Shown here in pieces: positions 12,342-25,600 of a stretch of DNA of 64,000 bases. The DNA comes from Zeus faber. Its lineage: Eukaryota; Chordata; Actinopteri; Zeiformes; Zeidae. Below the pieces are notes generated by a model. It ran no database searches and was not told the DNA's origin. It saw only the letters and a program-made list of their open reading frames with translations. A program made the translations under genes and the position numbers. Within the stretch, counting starts at the first letter, position 1; each line of letters begins with the position of its first letter. The stretch spans positions 3,959,201 through 4,023,200 of the forward strand of contig OY482866.1 of assembly GCA_960531495.1 (NCBI GenBank). The letters run 5' to 3'.

Positions 12342-12637
12342 CAGTCATCTCAGCGCTTCAGAACTCGTCATCGAAAACAAGGTTTCGCAAAACTGCTTAT
12401 GTCAATAGCTAACGTTAGCAAAAAAAGGAAAGCGAAGCGATGTGCACGTTGTCTGTCCACCGCTGGTTCCCGCTACGGAGAACCTACATTTAGCTAGGAT
12501 CCGAAAAAACTCAAATCAAAGTTGAACTACGAGTCCCGTGCGTCTGGTTACGGGGTGTGTCGACTGGCTCAGCTGCCTGTCGTCCCACGTCGAGTGTTGT
12601 GGAGATGATGTTCTGCACAGCCATGTGAAGGCCCTGT

Positions 12638-12806
12638 CTACTGCATGATGACGTCAGGCTGGATGTTGAAGAGCAGGTCATCGTTGCCCCTGCGCACTTC
12701 CAGGAGCAAGGCAGTCTCCTCCAGCAGCGCCCCCTGGAGATCGGATGTGTTCACGAGGGGGCGGCCGTTGAGCTTCACAATGATGTCGCCGTCCCGGATG
12801 CCACCT
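12638..12806 (-). CDS. htra3: htra3 exon 10: PDZ domain end and stop codon
   Basis: 169 coding nt from acceptor ATCCAG|AGG to a TAG stop at 12,638-12,640. It encodes [20 protein letters not shown], then the end of the PDZ fold and the terminus [12 protein letters not shown]; human HTRA3 ends LLFSIAPEVVM. The 3' UTR continues leftward. A solo LTR begins about 300 bp downstream. Confidence 0.94.
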
Positions 12807-15800
12807 CTGGATAGAACATTTAATCATGTCACGGCAAAAGTACCATGTGATCGATCCGTTTTGACATATAGCGTTAATGCCGAGGTTATTATGGTATGAC
12901 AGAAACGGACAACAAATATCACAATTTGTTCCTTAAAATTATATCGGCTCGGCAGTGTATCACTGAGGAAACCCCTACTTCTGGGCAGGGGAGTGCGGCA
13001 CAACTTCATGGACATAAATTCCGGTGGCGATATCGGGGAAATCCGGGTTGTTTTGTTTCAGTTCCTCCACCAGCCTGGCACATACGACGATAACAGCACA
13101 CAAGCATTTGAGACATTTTCTTTAGCCCCAATCTTTGCCTTCTATCTACTGCAGTAGCACTACATGTTATTATGCGTGCAGGGAAGGGGTTTGCTTCATC
13201 CTTACGTGGGCGTGATGGTAAGCATCCTTATTCCAATGAAACGCTTCTTGGCCCGTATATCTGTGAAAAGAGATGGCATTCATCTGTTTGCTGTTTAAAG
13301 GCATACTTCTGTTTTTCTGGCAAATTCACTTTTGGTCCATCTTTGTCCATCCCGAATTCACAGAGGTTTGATACCAATGTGTTTTAGTGTAATGTGAGGG
13401 GGAGTGACCAACTCAGCTGTCAAGCACTGCTTAAAGCAAGTTAGGTGTCGCCAGACACAAACTGCAATACCTGGCACCAGTACATTACCTTCAACAAAAC
13501 GTACCTACAGCATCTCAACTGGCAACCCTAAAGCTGCTAGGCTAGTTGTTTCATGCAGTTCCAATACATCCAATATTCATAAAATGTTTTAAATGTTACT
13601 GTTGTTAATGTCGCTCCTTCGATCTTTCACATTTGTGGTGAGATTTTAGAAAGCGGCCCCAAATAATGGAAAAACAAAAAAAACAGACGCCTAATTAAGC
13701 GGTTGTTTTACGTGAACCTCAGTGCTGCCCCCGGTGAGACCTGGCGCCCAGTCCCGGGTCGCTGTGTGCGGCACGTGCTGCTTGCAGAGCCCGGAACACC
13801 TGCAGAGTCCAGATGGAGCCTCTTCCACAACACTGTGTCTGTTTAGTTTTTTTTTGTCTTTTTAACCTTTTTTTAAATGTAATGAGTATAAAGCTGCCCC
13901 CTGCACCTGCTCAGCTGGCGGATAAAATGAAAATTGAGCGTCAGCTGCGACAACAAATTGATAACAAATATAGTCGGTTTGACAAACCATTTGGCATTAG
14001 TAGTCAATAAGTACTGCTAGTAATTTTACTACTAGTAAGTACATTTGTTGCAAATCCACTTATTAGGGCTACGAAAATAAGGAGTTTGTTTTGCGATTAG
14101 GTGTTTTCAATTTTGCAATTAGTTTGAAATGTTGTGTGTTGTGTGTTGCGCCCCTTCATTCTCATTGTTAATGACAATAAGAGTGAAAGTGTAGCCATGA
14201 TAATAGCTAGACTCGCAATAACTTCGGAATACGATCACACAGGTCATTCATTTTTTTCCCCAGATTTTCTTGCATCAGTTGTAAATGTGTGAATGCGCAG
14301 GTTAATTCATTAGGAATACCGTCTATTGTGAGAAAAAGAGGAAAAATGACTGTTCTGTAGTTCAGAAAGACAAAAACATCACGTTCAATAATATTGTTTG
14401 ATTTTAATACACTTTGTTGGTGTTGGTTCTACACTTATCTGGTGGTTTAGTGATACCGTTTCTACCTTTGCTGTGCTTGTCGATGGACTCGTTCAGAAAG
14501 CGAGTGATCCTGTCGGAGGGGATGGCGAAAGAGATGCCGGCCGCCACCTTCAGGGTGTTGATCCCGATCACCTCACCGTCCTGAGGACACGCACAGAGGA
14601 ACGCCATCAGCCGTGTCTGAGTCTCACGAGTCCCAACGCTGAGAATCAACAACTTACACACAACATTAGCATCCCATTAAATGACCAAAGAAATGCTTTA
14701 CCAAATTGACGAGAGGCCCTCCTGAGTTTCCGTACTGTTAACCGTGAAACAAAGAAAAAGGAACAAGTTAGTAATTAATATACGTTGTTTTTTTAATGAC
14801 AAGTTTTTTCATCACTTTCTTTTACCATTAGGATACATGTGTGTAAATACCAATGCACCAAACACCGGTCCTAGCAAAGATGCACCATAAAGAGAGTGAT
14901 GGAGAAAGTTTCCCCATTACGCACGGTGCTTGTTATGTTCCATTAGGAGCAAAATAACCTACGAAATTGTGTTTTTATTTTCGATAAATATAAAAACACG
15001 GTTTTGCCACACCCATTGCACCTATGTCGCCTATAGGAAGAGCCCTGCCTAAAACATTAATAAACAACAAGGGAAGCTCTGTGCAGCAGTGGTCACTTAC
15101 GTCCACACTCATAAAAGAAGGAATCTTTGTCTGTCTGTCTGTCTGTCTGTCTGTACTTCGAGTATCTTGAACGGGCATGCACTGCCTCTAAGGTCCACTT
15201 AGGTCCCATTCCGAACAGGCATAATTTTAACAGGCTGCACTAGTTCATGTCATTCACCTCAAACAGGGCTCTGCTACCTTGAAGCCTTCCTCGCACCTAG
15301 TCTGTAATCGCATGCGGCAATTGGATCCTCCACCTAGTGGCCGTTGGATGAACAGCGTTTGAGTTTTGCATCCCAAAATGTCAGGGAAAATGGGAGAACT
15401 CGTTTTCTTTCCAAAATAGCCCAGCTGAGCAAAGAGTAGTTTTTTTGTTTGTTTTTTTACAGCTGGACATCTACTGTACCATGTTCCATGAATGAGAGGT
15501 CAAAACTCCCTTTATATAGTTTTTGCAAAGTGGGCAAATCATTTTAAATTCACTTACATAAAAATAAATGTATTCATAGTGAATACGGCAACATCCAACG
15601 TTAACGTTATCTTGCTATTATTACTTTGAAATATGTGACTTATTTGCCCAGTTGTAAGCCCAGTTCCAATAAAAAAACATAGCTAAGTAATGTCACTCCA
15701 ATACTACTCCGGTAGTACAGTCGGACCGAGACTTGTTGCAGGAGACCACACCCTGGAGCCTCGTTGGGACATGGAAATTCAGCACCACCGTGCATCACAG

Positions 15801-16135
15801 CTTTTTCGCATGTGGAATCCGACTCTCCATAGGAATTAATGGACTACCCGTTTGTTCCTGTCACTTATTGTGTCCAGTGTGAAGTAGGCTTTAGTACCGG
15901 AAGAGCCATTCTTTGACATTTTGGGGTTACATTTTGATGCAGCCACAACAAATATTGAAGTTTAAAAAAGAAATTTTAAATTGGAATTGTTTTTGTCATA
16001 TCCCGTATGTTGTTGTTATGTTGTAACAGCAAGGGAGCCAACCAGGGGCACCCTTAATGACTTTTAAAACGAGAGATCTCCTCATGATTAGCTCAAGTCC
16101 TTTAGTGTTTACGAGGCATCGGGTGTATATCAAGT

Positions 16136-16171
<36 letters not shown>

Positions 16172-19100
16172 AATGGCTGTACTCTCACATTGATAATGGC
16201 GTCCGTCTGGATGTAGTCCATGTCTGAGTCTCGGATGCCCAGCTCCTTGCCATCTCTCTGGGCGGTGCTCACAATCCCGGTGGTGACGGTGTTCTGCAGG
16301 GCGAACGGGCTGCCGATGGCCACAACAAACTCTCCAGGCCGCAGGTCAGCGCTGTGGCCCAGCAACAACAGAGGCAGCTTCTTCTGAACAGGAAAATAAA
16401 TGACAGATTCTTTAGATGGATAGACTTATTTACAAAATCTAAATATGAGTCATTTTAGGCATTTTTTAAAAGTTAAATAAGTAGCTGTTCATGGGCAACA
16501 GTAGAAAACAGAAAATCTGGACTGGACTTTTTGAATGGAGTCTGGGTGAGATATGAGATTATGAGATAATTTCAATCTTTAGAGAAGGGACAAGAAGATG
16601 GAAGAGAATGAGGGTGATGAGTCAAAATGAAATCTCATAATACCGACGGTTTGATTGGCAGTTTGATGCAATCAGTCTCTTTAAGATGGGATTTTTTTTT
16701 TTTCTTTTTCGCCCGAATCCATCCTCATCCTACCCCGCCTATCCTCCCAGGGATTTGGACGACAACTTGCATGACATCACCGACATTCTAGATCTGGAAC
16801 TTTCCCCTCGTCGTCCTCCTAACTCGTTCAGCTTGTGTGTGACTCCTGCACCTGGTCTGGGGACCATTTCTGGCCTCTTTGAATCACGGTCGCCTTTCAA
16901 CGCCACGCCCTATTAACGTAGCCCTCAGCGTGACTCGTACTGTAAACACTCAAGCCCAGACAGCCGAACCCCGAAGTAGAAACTCTTCTTTTGAAGAAGA
17001 AAAAAAAAAAAAAAAAAAAAAAAAGCTTATTGCCCTTCTAGAAGTTATTTTGTTGCAAACAGAAACACCCTTCAGCAGAGAAGCTGGTTCTGTCCCTACT
17101 GACTGTGTTTTACAGTCAGTAGGGACAGAACAGTCAGTCTAGTATTTTTTTACCCAAATTAATACTTACTTATTTAAAGGCCTTGTCACGCAGATTTCAA
17201 TCCGTTGTGTGCAGTTTGAAAAAAGGAGGGGAAGACGTACATCAATTGAAAAAGAAAGTTGATTATTTGAATTTGAAATAATTTTTCAATATTGTATGCC
17301 ACCAGGCAGCTGCATAGCTTGCATATGCCTATGGCCAGGCCTGCCGAAAGGCATCAGTCTACCTCCTGATTACCAATACTGTATACAGACACAGCATACC
17401 CACAGGAAAGCCGGCTTGACGAAAAAACCTAGACACAGTTCATCGAACCGCTACCGGGGGGAGGATCTGACTGTCGGGTGTGTTTTCCGATTCCGTGTGA
17501 ACCACGCCTTAGAGTAGTCGGTAGACAAAACCTCTGCTACAGGATGCTCGTGGAGGAGGTGTGATAAAAAAGAACAGAGAAAAAAACTAAAAAAACTATC
17601 AATATATTGCAACCCAAACTCACCTGTGGGTTGATCTTGATGGTGGCAATGTCAGACTTCTTGTCAATGTCTTTGATGCTCGCCTCGTAAACATCGCCAT
17701 TGCTCATCTGGACCTTCGGTGAGGAATCGGTGCAGGGAAGGGATAAACAGAGCCATTAAAGGAAACAACTGGAATAAAAACACCATTCCAATAAAAACGT
17801 CACTACTTGAAACACAGTAGACAACGTCTCATCAAATGCGAGAATGACATTTAGATGAACGTAATGAAAGTGTTAAAAAGGTGGACTTGTACCTTGAGCT
17901 GCTGCTGACCCGACACGAGCGACGTGCTCGAGACGACGTGAGCATTGGTCACGATTAAACCCGTCTCCGACATGACAAACCCTGATCCGCTTGACAGGGG
18001 GACGTTACGTCCAAACAGGGGTTGCCTGTGTGGAAGAAATAGGAGGGGGATGGGGGAGGTCAGAGGTAAAATCAGCATCTGTTTTCCTAAGGTATCTCAG
18101 AAGGGCAATTGTGAGTAATCAAGTATCCGTCCTTGCTCAAATATATGCGGTTTCAGAGACTTCTGACTTTTTACTTCACTACATTGCCGCGTCAGGGACT
18201 GGATCTATCAAGCTGCTGATTTAGGATTGCTCATCGATTCATTCCATATCCTTGCAAATAAGACACAATTTTTGTGCTAAAACGGTGAAGTAACACTTAG
18301 AGCCTTTGTTATATCACGGCACGGGATATGACAAGAACTTTTACTTTAGAGTAGTTTTAAATTAAATGTAATATAACTGTTACCCAAAACATGTTTTAAA
18401 AAAAAAAGCCACGTGTAACTATGACTATAAGGAGATTTAATGTTTTTTGAGGCTTAAACATTTGCACCATTTGACTGCATTTCATTCATTTTATTCTGAA
18501 ACCTTTGTCTATTTTCTGCCGAAATAGACAGTATTTATTGTTACACTAATGTCTCTGTCGCAATGTAGCTTGAATGTCTCCCTTGTAAGTCGCTTTGGAT
18601 AAAAGCGTCTGATAAATGACTAAATGTAAATGTAAATGAAAAGAAACATTATTTCTTTTGATGGGACTTAATTCTGAATGGTTCTGTAGTTTCTGGGAAA
18701 AGAAAATGTAGGTTTCCTTGTACTGAATGCATAGCTTCGATGCTATCGAGAATCAAACTAATTTGGTGGTGTTTGGTGCCCTTTAATGTCAAATTTTGAC
18801 TTCTGGGTAGTAACTAAAGGTTCAGGTACAGTCGAGTAAATGTGTCGTGTTCTTTTAGGGCAGAAAAAATGTTTTAATTCAAAGGCTTAGTTAGTTAAAG
18901 CAGGCGTGTCGTCAACCTTTTTCAGATCAAGGACCACTTGGTGGGTAGAGAAACATAGCAAGGACCCCCCTAGATATTTTTTTTACATAACTGAAAATTC
19001 AGAGGTTTTTGAACATTACTCAAAGATCAGAGGTTTTTGAACACACTATAATGTCAGAAGCTGCGAATTGGCTCGCTTTCAGCTGATTACTGGAAAAAAA

Positions 19101-19605
19101 GAATTTGCTGTTCTAGTGTTAATTGTTGGGAGTTTACGCAATATTATTTTCTGTCTAAAATAAATGTAGTAATGTTTCACAAAAATAATTTTGACATAAA
19201 AATAATTGGCTGACCCCCTGCAGTACCACAGCGGACCCCTGGTTCAAGAACATTGAGTTAAAGTACGGCCTTCAATTCAATTAGATTCAATTTAGGAACT
19301 AGTATTAAAGTCAAGGATCAAAGGTATCAAAACTTTGTCATTGAGACCACACACACACACACACACACACACACAACCTGAGGAAAAGCTCAATGTGAAC
19401 CACAGCAGGCGCTATCTTCTCCACCACATCAGCGATGAAGTTGAACTTGTAGCGGGGACTTGTAGGGTGTGATAGACCTATACAGGCAAGAAGAAAGACA
19501 CATTGAGTCTAGGCTATTACTTTTCTTAATCTTTGCCCCCTTTCAAAACATAAAGAAACTGATTGATGTGTCAGGAAGTTTTTTTTTTTTTTTTTTTTTA
19601 TGAGG

Positions 19606-19663
<58 letters not shown>

Positions 19664-22600
19664 TATAGGCCCCTCCTCTGAGCTCAGAATTAAGCACACA
19701 ATTATCCACTTCCATCCCCAAAAGAGGGCAGAAGATTTCCATCGTAGACATGTCAGAGGAGTCTGATGAAGGCAGCGATGAGAAACAGCTGACACTGACT
19801 GCTGAACAGGTATAAGCCTACACTAAGTCCCAGAAGAGTTTTCTTTTTCTAATCTTCCTTTTATTTTCCTGTACTACCATTTTAGCCTCTTTTAGTCTTG
19901 AAAATATGCTGCATTAGAGAGGTTGTTTATGCCATTTCATTATTTTGCTTATTTTTATTATTTATACCTTTTTTGTTGTTGAAACTTTAATTGCATTGAG
20001 ACGCGACTCCGTGGACCTGAATGACCATTTATAATAGGCAATATTGGTCCACAATTCAGTGGCTACTTTGAGTTTATTTGTTTGCTATGTGGGTTGAGTT
20101 TATTATGTCCTAAGATATAATAAAGTTGATGGGCGCCACTAGTTGCCTGTGGAGTTAGGTTCTCATAGTTTAGCTGCTCCTCCATATAGTGGATCACCAC
20201 AGGCCCCACAGTTCTGAGTAAGGGAGGGGTATTTAAAGTGTTCAAATGTTTTGTATGTATATTTGTTTTTCTTTACATATGTCATGCACTCAGCCTAGCA
20301 GTAATACCTCTTACTACTTTCCCTTGTATAATTTATATGTACTAATAATACTATATATGGAGCAAACAAACACTCAAAATATCTTTAATAGAAAAGTCAT
20401 AAGCTGGAATGTTAGGGGACTAAAAGTTAACCAAATTGAAACAGGTTATAAACAGGATCAAACTGCTTAATTAATAAAAAAAAAATCTCTTCAAGAAACC
20501 CATGACAGTTTTTAGATATTAAGTTGGTTCAGAATAGATGGCCTGGTTAAGTAATATATGCACCATACAACACATACAACAAATATGCTAGAGGTGTACT
20601 TATTATTTTTCATAGGACGATACCATTTCAAACTGTGAAAACAATCCAAGACCCAGCTGAAAGGTATATTACTCAAGGTAATATCCTCTCTCTCACATTA
20701 AATCTAGTCTATATATTGCCCAAATGAGGACAATCCTAATTTGTTTGTCTTCTTTACTGTGTTCCCTCTCTGAAGCTTTTACATAATTTGAGGAGACTAT
20801 TATAGCACTTTAAAGCTGGCAATGGACCGCTCTACAGGCTTTGATACCTATAAGGCACAAACTAGAAAATTACGAAAACAATACATTGTGGATATACATT
20901 TGGTTGAAGTATGGGGAGAACAAAATAGAATAGTCTTGTCACTTAAGTACATGAAAGTCCCGTTCTCATATTGATTATTTTCTTGTCAGTAATAAGTAAT
21001 AGTGTGACCATGTAATAAGTGACCATGCTGCTATTTCATTAAGTATTCATATCGCGGAAACGTATTCACAGTCCCCCCGACTGGCGATTTTAGGTGAGAT
21101 GGCTACAGAACCCAGACAAACTAAAATACATAGTTATTTTGGAAGGCCTTCAAAGCATACATTACAGGAGAAATCATCACTGATACAAGCGTCAAACAAC
21201 AAAAAAAAGAGATGTAAACTTTGGAAAAACAAATGAAATCTTTAGTGATACAGCTAAATGAAAGGGACGATCCAACAAAACAAAGAGATCTGCTACTTTT
21301 GAGAGCCAAATACAATAAGTTGTCTCCTTATAAAGCTGCAAAACGTTTAATGTGCCTGAAGCAATCTTATTACGACCAAGGAGAAACAGCTGGGAAACCT
21401 TTGGCACGGAGAATTTAAAAAAATAGTCTGATAGAGCAATAACCGAAGAGGTATAACAACCTCTTTGGGAAGCCTAACAGTAGACCCATTGGAAATTAAT
21501 AACCATTTTAGAGAATTCTATGAACATTATAGGACAGTGGGGATGCAACAGCAGGGGCTGTGAACCCGATGGGAGTAGGCAGCGGACCGGAAGATCTTGT
21601 GGTCAGACCTCTGGAAGTCTGAGCCACACCGCATAAAGTTCCTTGTCCAGTCGGTCTACGATGTCCTCCCCTGCCCGTCCAACCTCTTCCGTTGGGGCTT
21701 GGCAGATACTCCACTGTGTCCGTTCTGCCAGAGAGGAGGATCTCTGGAGCACATCTTGAGGTGCTGCCCAAGAGCCCTGGGAGAGGGGCGCTATCAATGG
21801 CGCCATGACCAGGTGTTGAGGGTAATCGCAGAGGTCATCAGCACAGCCATCTCATGCAGCAGGCAGCAGCAACCAGCTGAGCAGTCCATCGCCTTTGTTA
21901 AAGCTGGGGAGAAGGCGCAGTAGCGCCCAAGCCAAGCAGGAGGTCTGCTGACAACAGCACGGGACTGGACCCTGAAGGTTGACCTTGGGAGACAGCTCAA
22001 GTTCCCGGAAAACATTGCAGCGACCACGCTCAGGCCAGACATGGTACTGATGTCAGAAACCACAGGGCAAGTGGTCCTGCTGGAGTTGACTGTCCCCTGG
22101 GAAGACCGGATGGAAGAGGCCTTTGAAAAGAAGAGGGCCAAGTATGAGGAGCTGGCAGGCGAGTGCCGAACCAGGGGATGGCGGACCCAGTGCAAACCCA
22201 TCGAGGTTTTGGTGCAGAGGTGTCTCCCAGTTACTCATCAGAGCACTGAAGATGCTGGGAGTGAAGGGACTGCACAACAAAAGAGCCATCAGAAACATCA
22301 CAGACGCAGAAAAGTCGTCGAGATGGCTGTGGATCAAGCGGGGTGATCCGTGGACACATGCTACTTAGACACAAGCCAGGACCTGATCACCCCAGCTGGG
22401 TCGCCTGGGGGAGGGTGATGTTGAAAGACCAAAAACACCCGATGATCCCAGGTCACATCACTGATGATGTGTCTAAGTCGCACCAAGTGGTGTCTGTTAG
22501 AACTATATAGATCATCATGCCCCCCATCATCAGAAGAATCTGACACATTTTGTGATCAGTTTAAATCCCAGACACTGACAGAAGTTGCAAAAAAAGGAGT

Positions 22601-25600
22601 AAGATAGTGGTATAACAATTGAAGAGCTATAAGGCCATGCAAAATATTAATAGTGGTAAAATGCTCGGGCCTGACGGCCTACCAATTAAAATTTACAAAA
22701 GACTTAAAGAAACTCTTAAATATGTACGACAAATCCTATCAAAATGGAACTCTCCCACCCTCTTTAAGGCTTGCAATGTTGATCTTGAAACCTGGCAAAA
22801 CTTCCACAGAAGGTTCATTTAGACCAGTAAGTCTAATTGAATCTGACACAAAAACACTTTGTAAAGCCCTGGCAAGGACATTTGATCCTTATATCCTACA
22901 TCTAGTTTTTGACGATCAGACTGGTTTTGTGCAAAAATGCCAAGGATTCCATAATATTAGAAGAGTTCTTAACATAATTCATTAAAATTTTGACGCTAAA
23001 GATACAGCAGTATTATCACTGGATGCTTGGCAGGTCTTCAATAGAATAGGTTATAACATTAACTCAAAAACATCAATACTATTTTTGAACAAAGAAGAAA
23101 GAATGAAACCAGTCATTAAAAAAACACATTTATTAATGCAAAGGAAGATTCACCTACTTTGGTGTCAAAATGAACGCCCCAACAAACTATGGGCATTGGA
23201 CATTGCATCGATGGATGACCCATATCAATGACAGGCCGTATAAATATGATTAAAATTAATATAACACCAACATTTCTGTAACGGGTGTGGTTAGGACCCA
23301 AATGCAGCACAATGACAGGCAGTGATATTTGGTAATGTCTTTTATTTGTAGAGCGGACGGAAGACAGGCAGGGGGCAGGCAGGATACGTCGTCGGGGACA
23401 GGCAGGTTCGATAACTGGGAGTGCAGACAGAAGACAGGCGGGGGGGCAGGCAGGATACGTGGTCCGGGCGAGGCAGAGTCGGTAGCGGGGAATCAAGCAG
23501 TAGAACGCTGGAGAGCTCAAGGGATGGCTACCATGTCCCAAACACAAAACAGAAAAAAAAAAATTTAACCAAAAGTCCATGCAGGGTGGTAGGAGGGGGT
23601 CAGCAGCGTCTTCCCCCTCCTCCTGGAATTGCCGGGACAGGGCGTCGGGTTTGACATTGCGTGACCCCGGCCGATAGGAGAGGGAGAAATTGAACCTGGT
23701 TAGGAAGAGCGCCCAACGAGCCTGACGGGAGTTCAGTCTCCTTCTTGTGGTCAGTCCACACCAGGAACGGCAGCTGGGTTCCCTCTAGCCAATGTCGCCA
23801 CTCCTCCACGGCCAATTTGACACCGAGAAGCTCCGTATTCCCGATGTTGTAGTTCCTCTCTGTCAGGGTCAAACGCCTGGAGAAGAAGGCGCAGGGATGA
23901 AGTTTCTGGTCAGAGGCGGTTCTCTGGGACAGGACAGCTCCGACTCCCACGTCGGAGGCGTCCACTTCAACCACGAACTGCCGTTTGGGGTCAGGCAATA
24001 CCAGAATGGGGGCTGAAGTGAACCGTGCTTTCAGGGCCAGGAAGGCGTCTTGGCGGTGGCGGACCACAGAAACGGCACCTTGGAGGAGGTTAGGGCTGTG
24101 AGAGGGGCAGCCACCGTGCTGTAGCCTCGGATGAACCTCCGATAGAAGTTGGCGAAACCGAGGAAGCGCTGGAGTTGTTTGCGGGAGTCCGGGGCGGGCC
24201 AGGTGGTGACGGCGGAGACCTTGGTGGAGTCCATCTGCATGGTCCCCCTCCCTACGACGTACCCCAGGAAGGAGACGGAGGGGGCGTGAAACTCACACTT
24301 CTCCGCCTTCACAAAGAGTGAGTTCTCCAGGAGGCGCTGCAGGACCGTCTGGACGTGGTGGACATGCTCAGCTTGGGATCGGGAGAAGATCAGGATGTCA
24401 TCGAGGTACACAAAGACGAATTTGTTGAGCATGTCCCTGAGCACGTCATTGACCAGGGCCTGGAAAACGGCGGGGGCATTGGTGAGACCAAAGGGCATCA
24501 CCAGATATTCGTAGTGACCGGAGGGAGTGTTGAACGCCGTCTTCCATTCGTCCCCCTCTCGAACCCAGACCAGATGGTAGGCCTTGCGTAGGTCGAGCTT
24601 GGTGAACCCCGTGGCCCCGTGGAGTTCGAAGGCTGATGAGATGAGGGGAAGGGGATAGCAGTTCTTGACCGTAATGTCGTTGAGACCACGATAGTCAATA
24701 CAGGGGCAAAGGGACTTGTCCTTCTTCTCCACGAAGAAGAAGCCAGCCCCCGCCGGGGATGAGGAGGGACGGATGATGCCCGCCGCCAGAGCGCCATTAA
24801 TATAGGTGTCCATGGCCTCTCTCTCCGGGGCGGGCAGGGAGTACAGGCGGCCTCTGGGGGGGGTGGAGCCGGGCTGGAAGTCAATGGCAATATCGTATGG
24901 CCTGTGCGGGGGAAGGGATGTCGCCTTGGCCTTGCTGAAGACCTTCTTGAAGTCGAGGAACTCGGCGGGGACCCCCAACATGTCGGGTGCGGAGCTGGAG
25001 CTGGTGGGTGGCTGAGGTGCGGCGGCTTGCTTCAGGCAGACCTGATGGCACGCAGGACTCCATCCCAGAATAGCCCCTGTGGTCCAGTCGAGGTGTGGGT
25101 TGTGATGCCGGGGCCAGGGGAACCCCAGGAGGAGAGGGTGACGAGGTGAGTGCAGGTTGCAGAACTGTATCGTCTCATGGTGGTTGCCGGACAGGAGCAT
25201 GCGGATGGGCACCGTCTGATGGGTGACTGTCCCCAGGAGGCGGCCATCCAGGGCAGTGGCAGGAACCGGAGAAGGCAGGAGAACTCGACCAACACCCAGC
25301 TGCCGTGCTAGGTTATCGTCGATGATGTTAACATCGGAACCAGAGTCAATAAGTATGGCAAGGGAATGTGAGCGTTGGGGCAGCAGCAGCCGAGCCTGGC
25401 AAAGGGGGTGTAGGTTGGAGGAGGGTTTGCAGGTGTGACTCACCAGGACCTCCTCCCTCACTGGCGAGCCGGCCTTTTACCGAACACCCGGAGATGTAGT
25501 GTCCAGCTAGACCGCAGTAGAGACAAAGGTTCCCCACCCGGCGTCTCTCCTTCTCCTCCGGGGTGAGGCTGGGCCGGCCAACCTGCATGGGAGAGGCCTC

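Larger units (their letters stand above)
14740..16180. other. htra3 intron 5, no further genes
   Basis: Intronic. It contains a (GTCT)n microsatellite at 15,128-15,154 and a (GA)n run at 16,139-16,169 close to the exon 5 donor. Nothing else was recognised. Confidence 0.6.

Noticed and set aside
17087-17131. Hairpin as a microRNA precursor
   Set aside because: A 20-bp stem with a 5-nt loop is too short for Drosha and Dicer processing; kept only as an inverted repeat.
16102-18078. HtrA/DegP-like protease reading as a sign of bacterial DNA
   Set aside because: The gene is split by GT-AG introns and has IGFBP and Kazal modules, so it is a vertebrate HTRA.
19607-19662. Evenly spaced short repeats that might suggest a CRISPR array
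   Set aside because: It is an ACAG microsatellite with no spacers.
24355-24591. Plus-strand frames across the gypsy RT region, also at 59,944-60,180
   Set aside because: They are the reverse strand of the gypsy pol frame; similar in both copies only because the DNA is similar.
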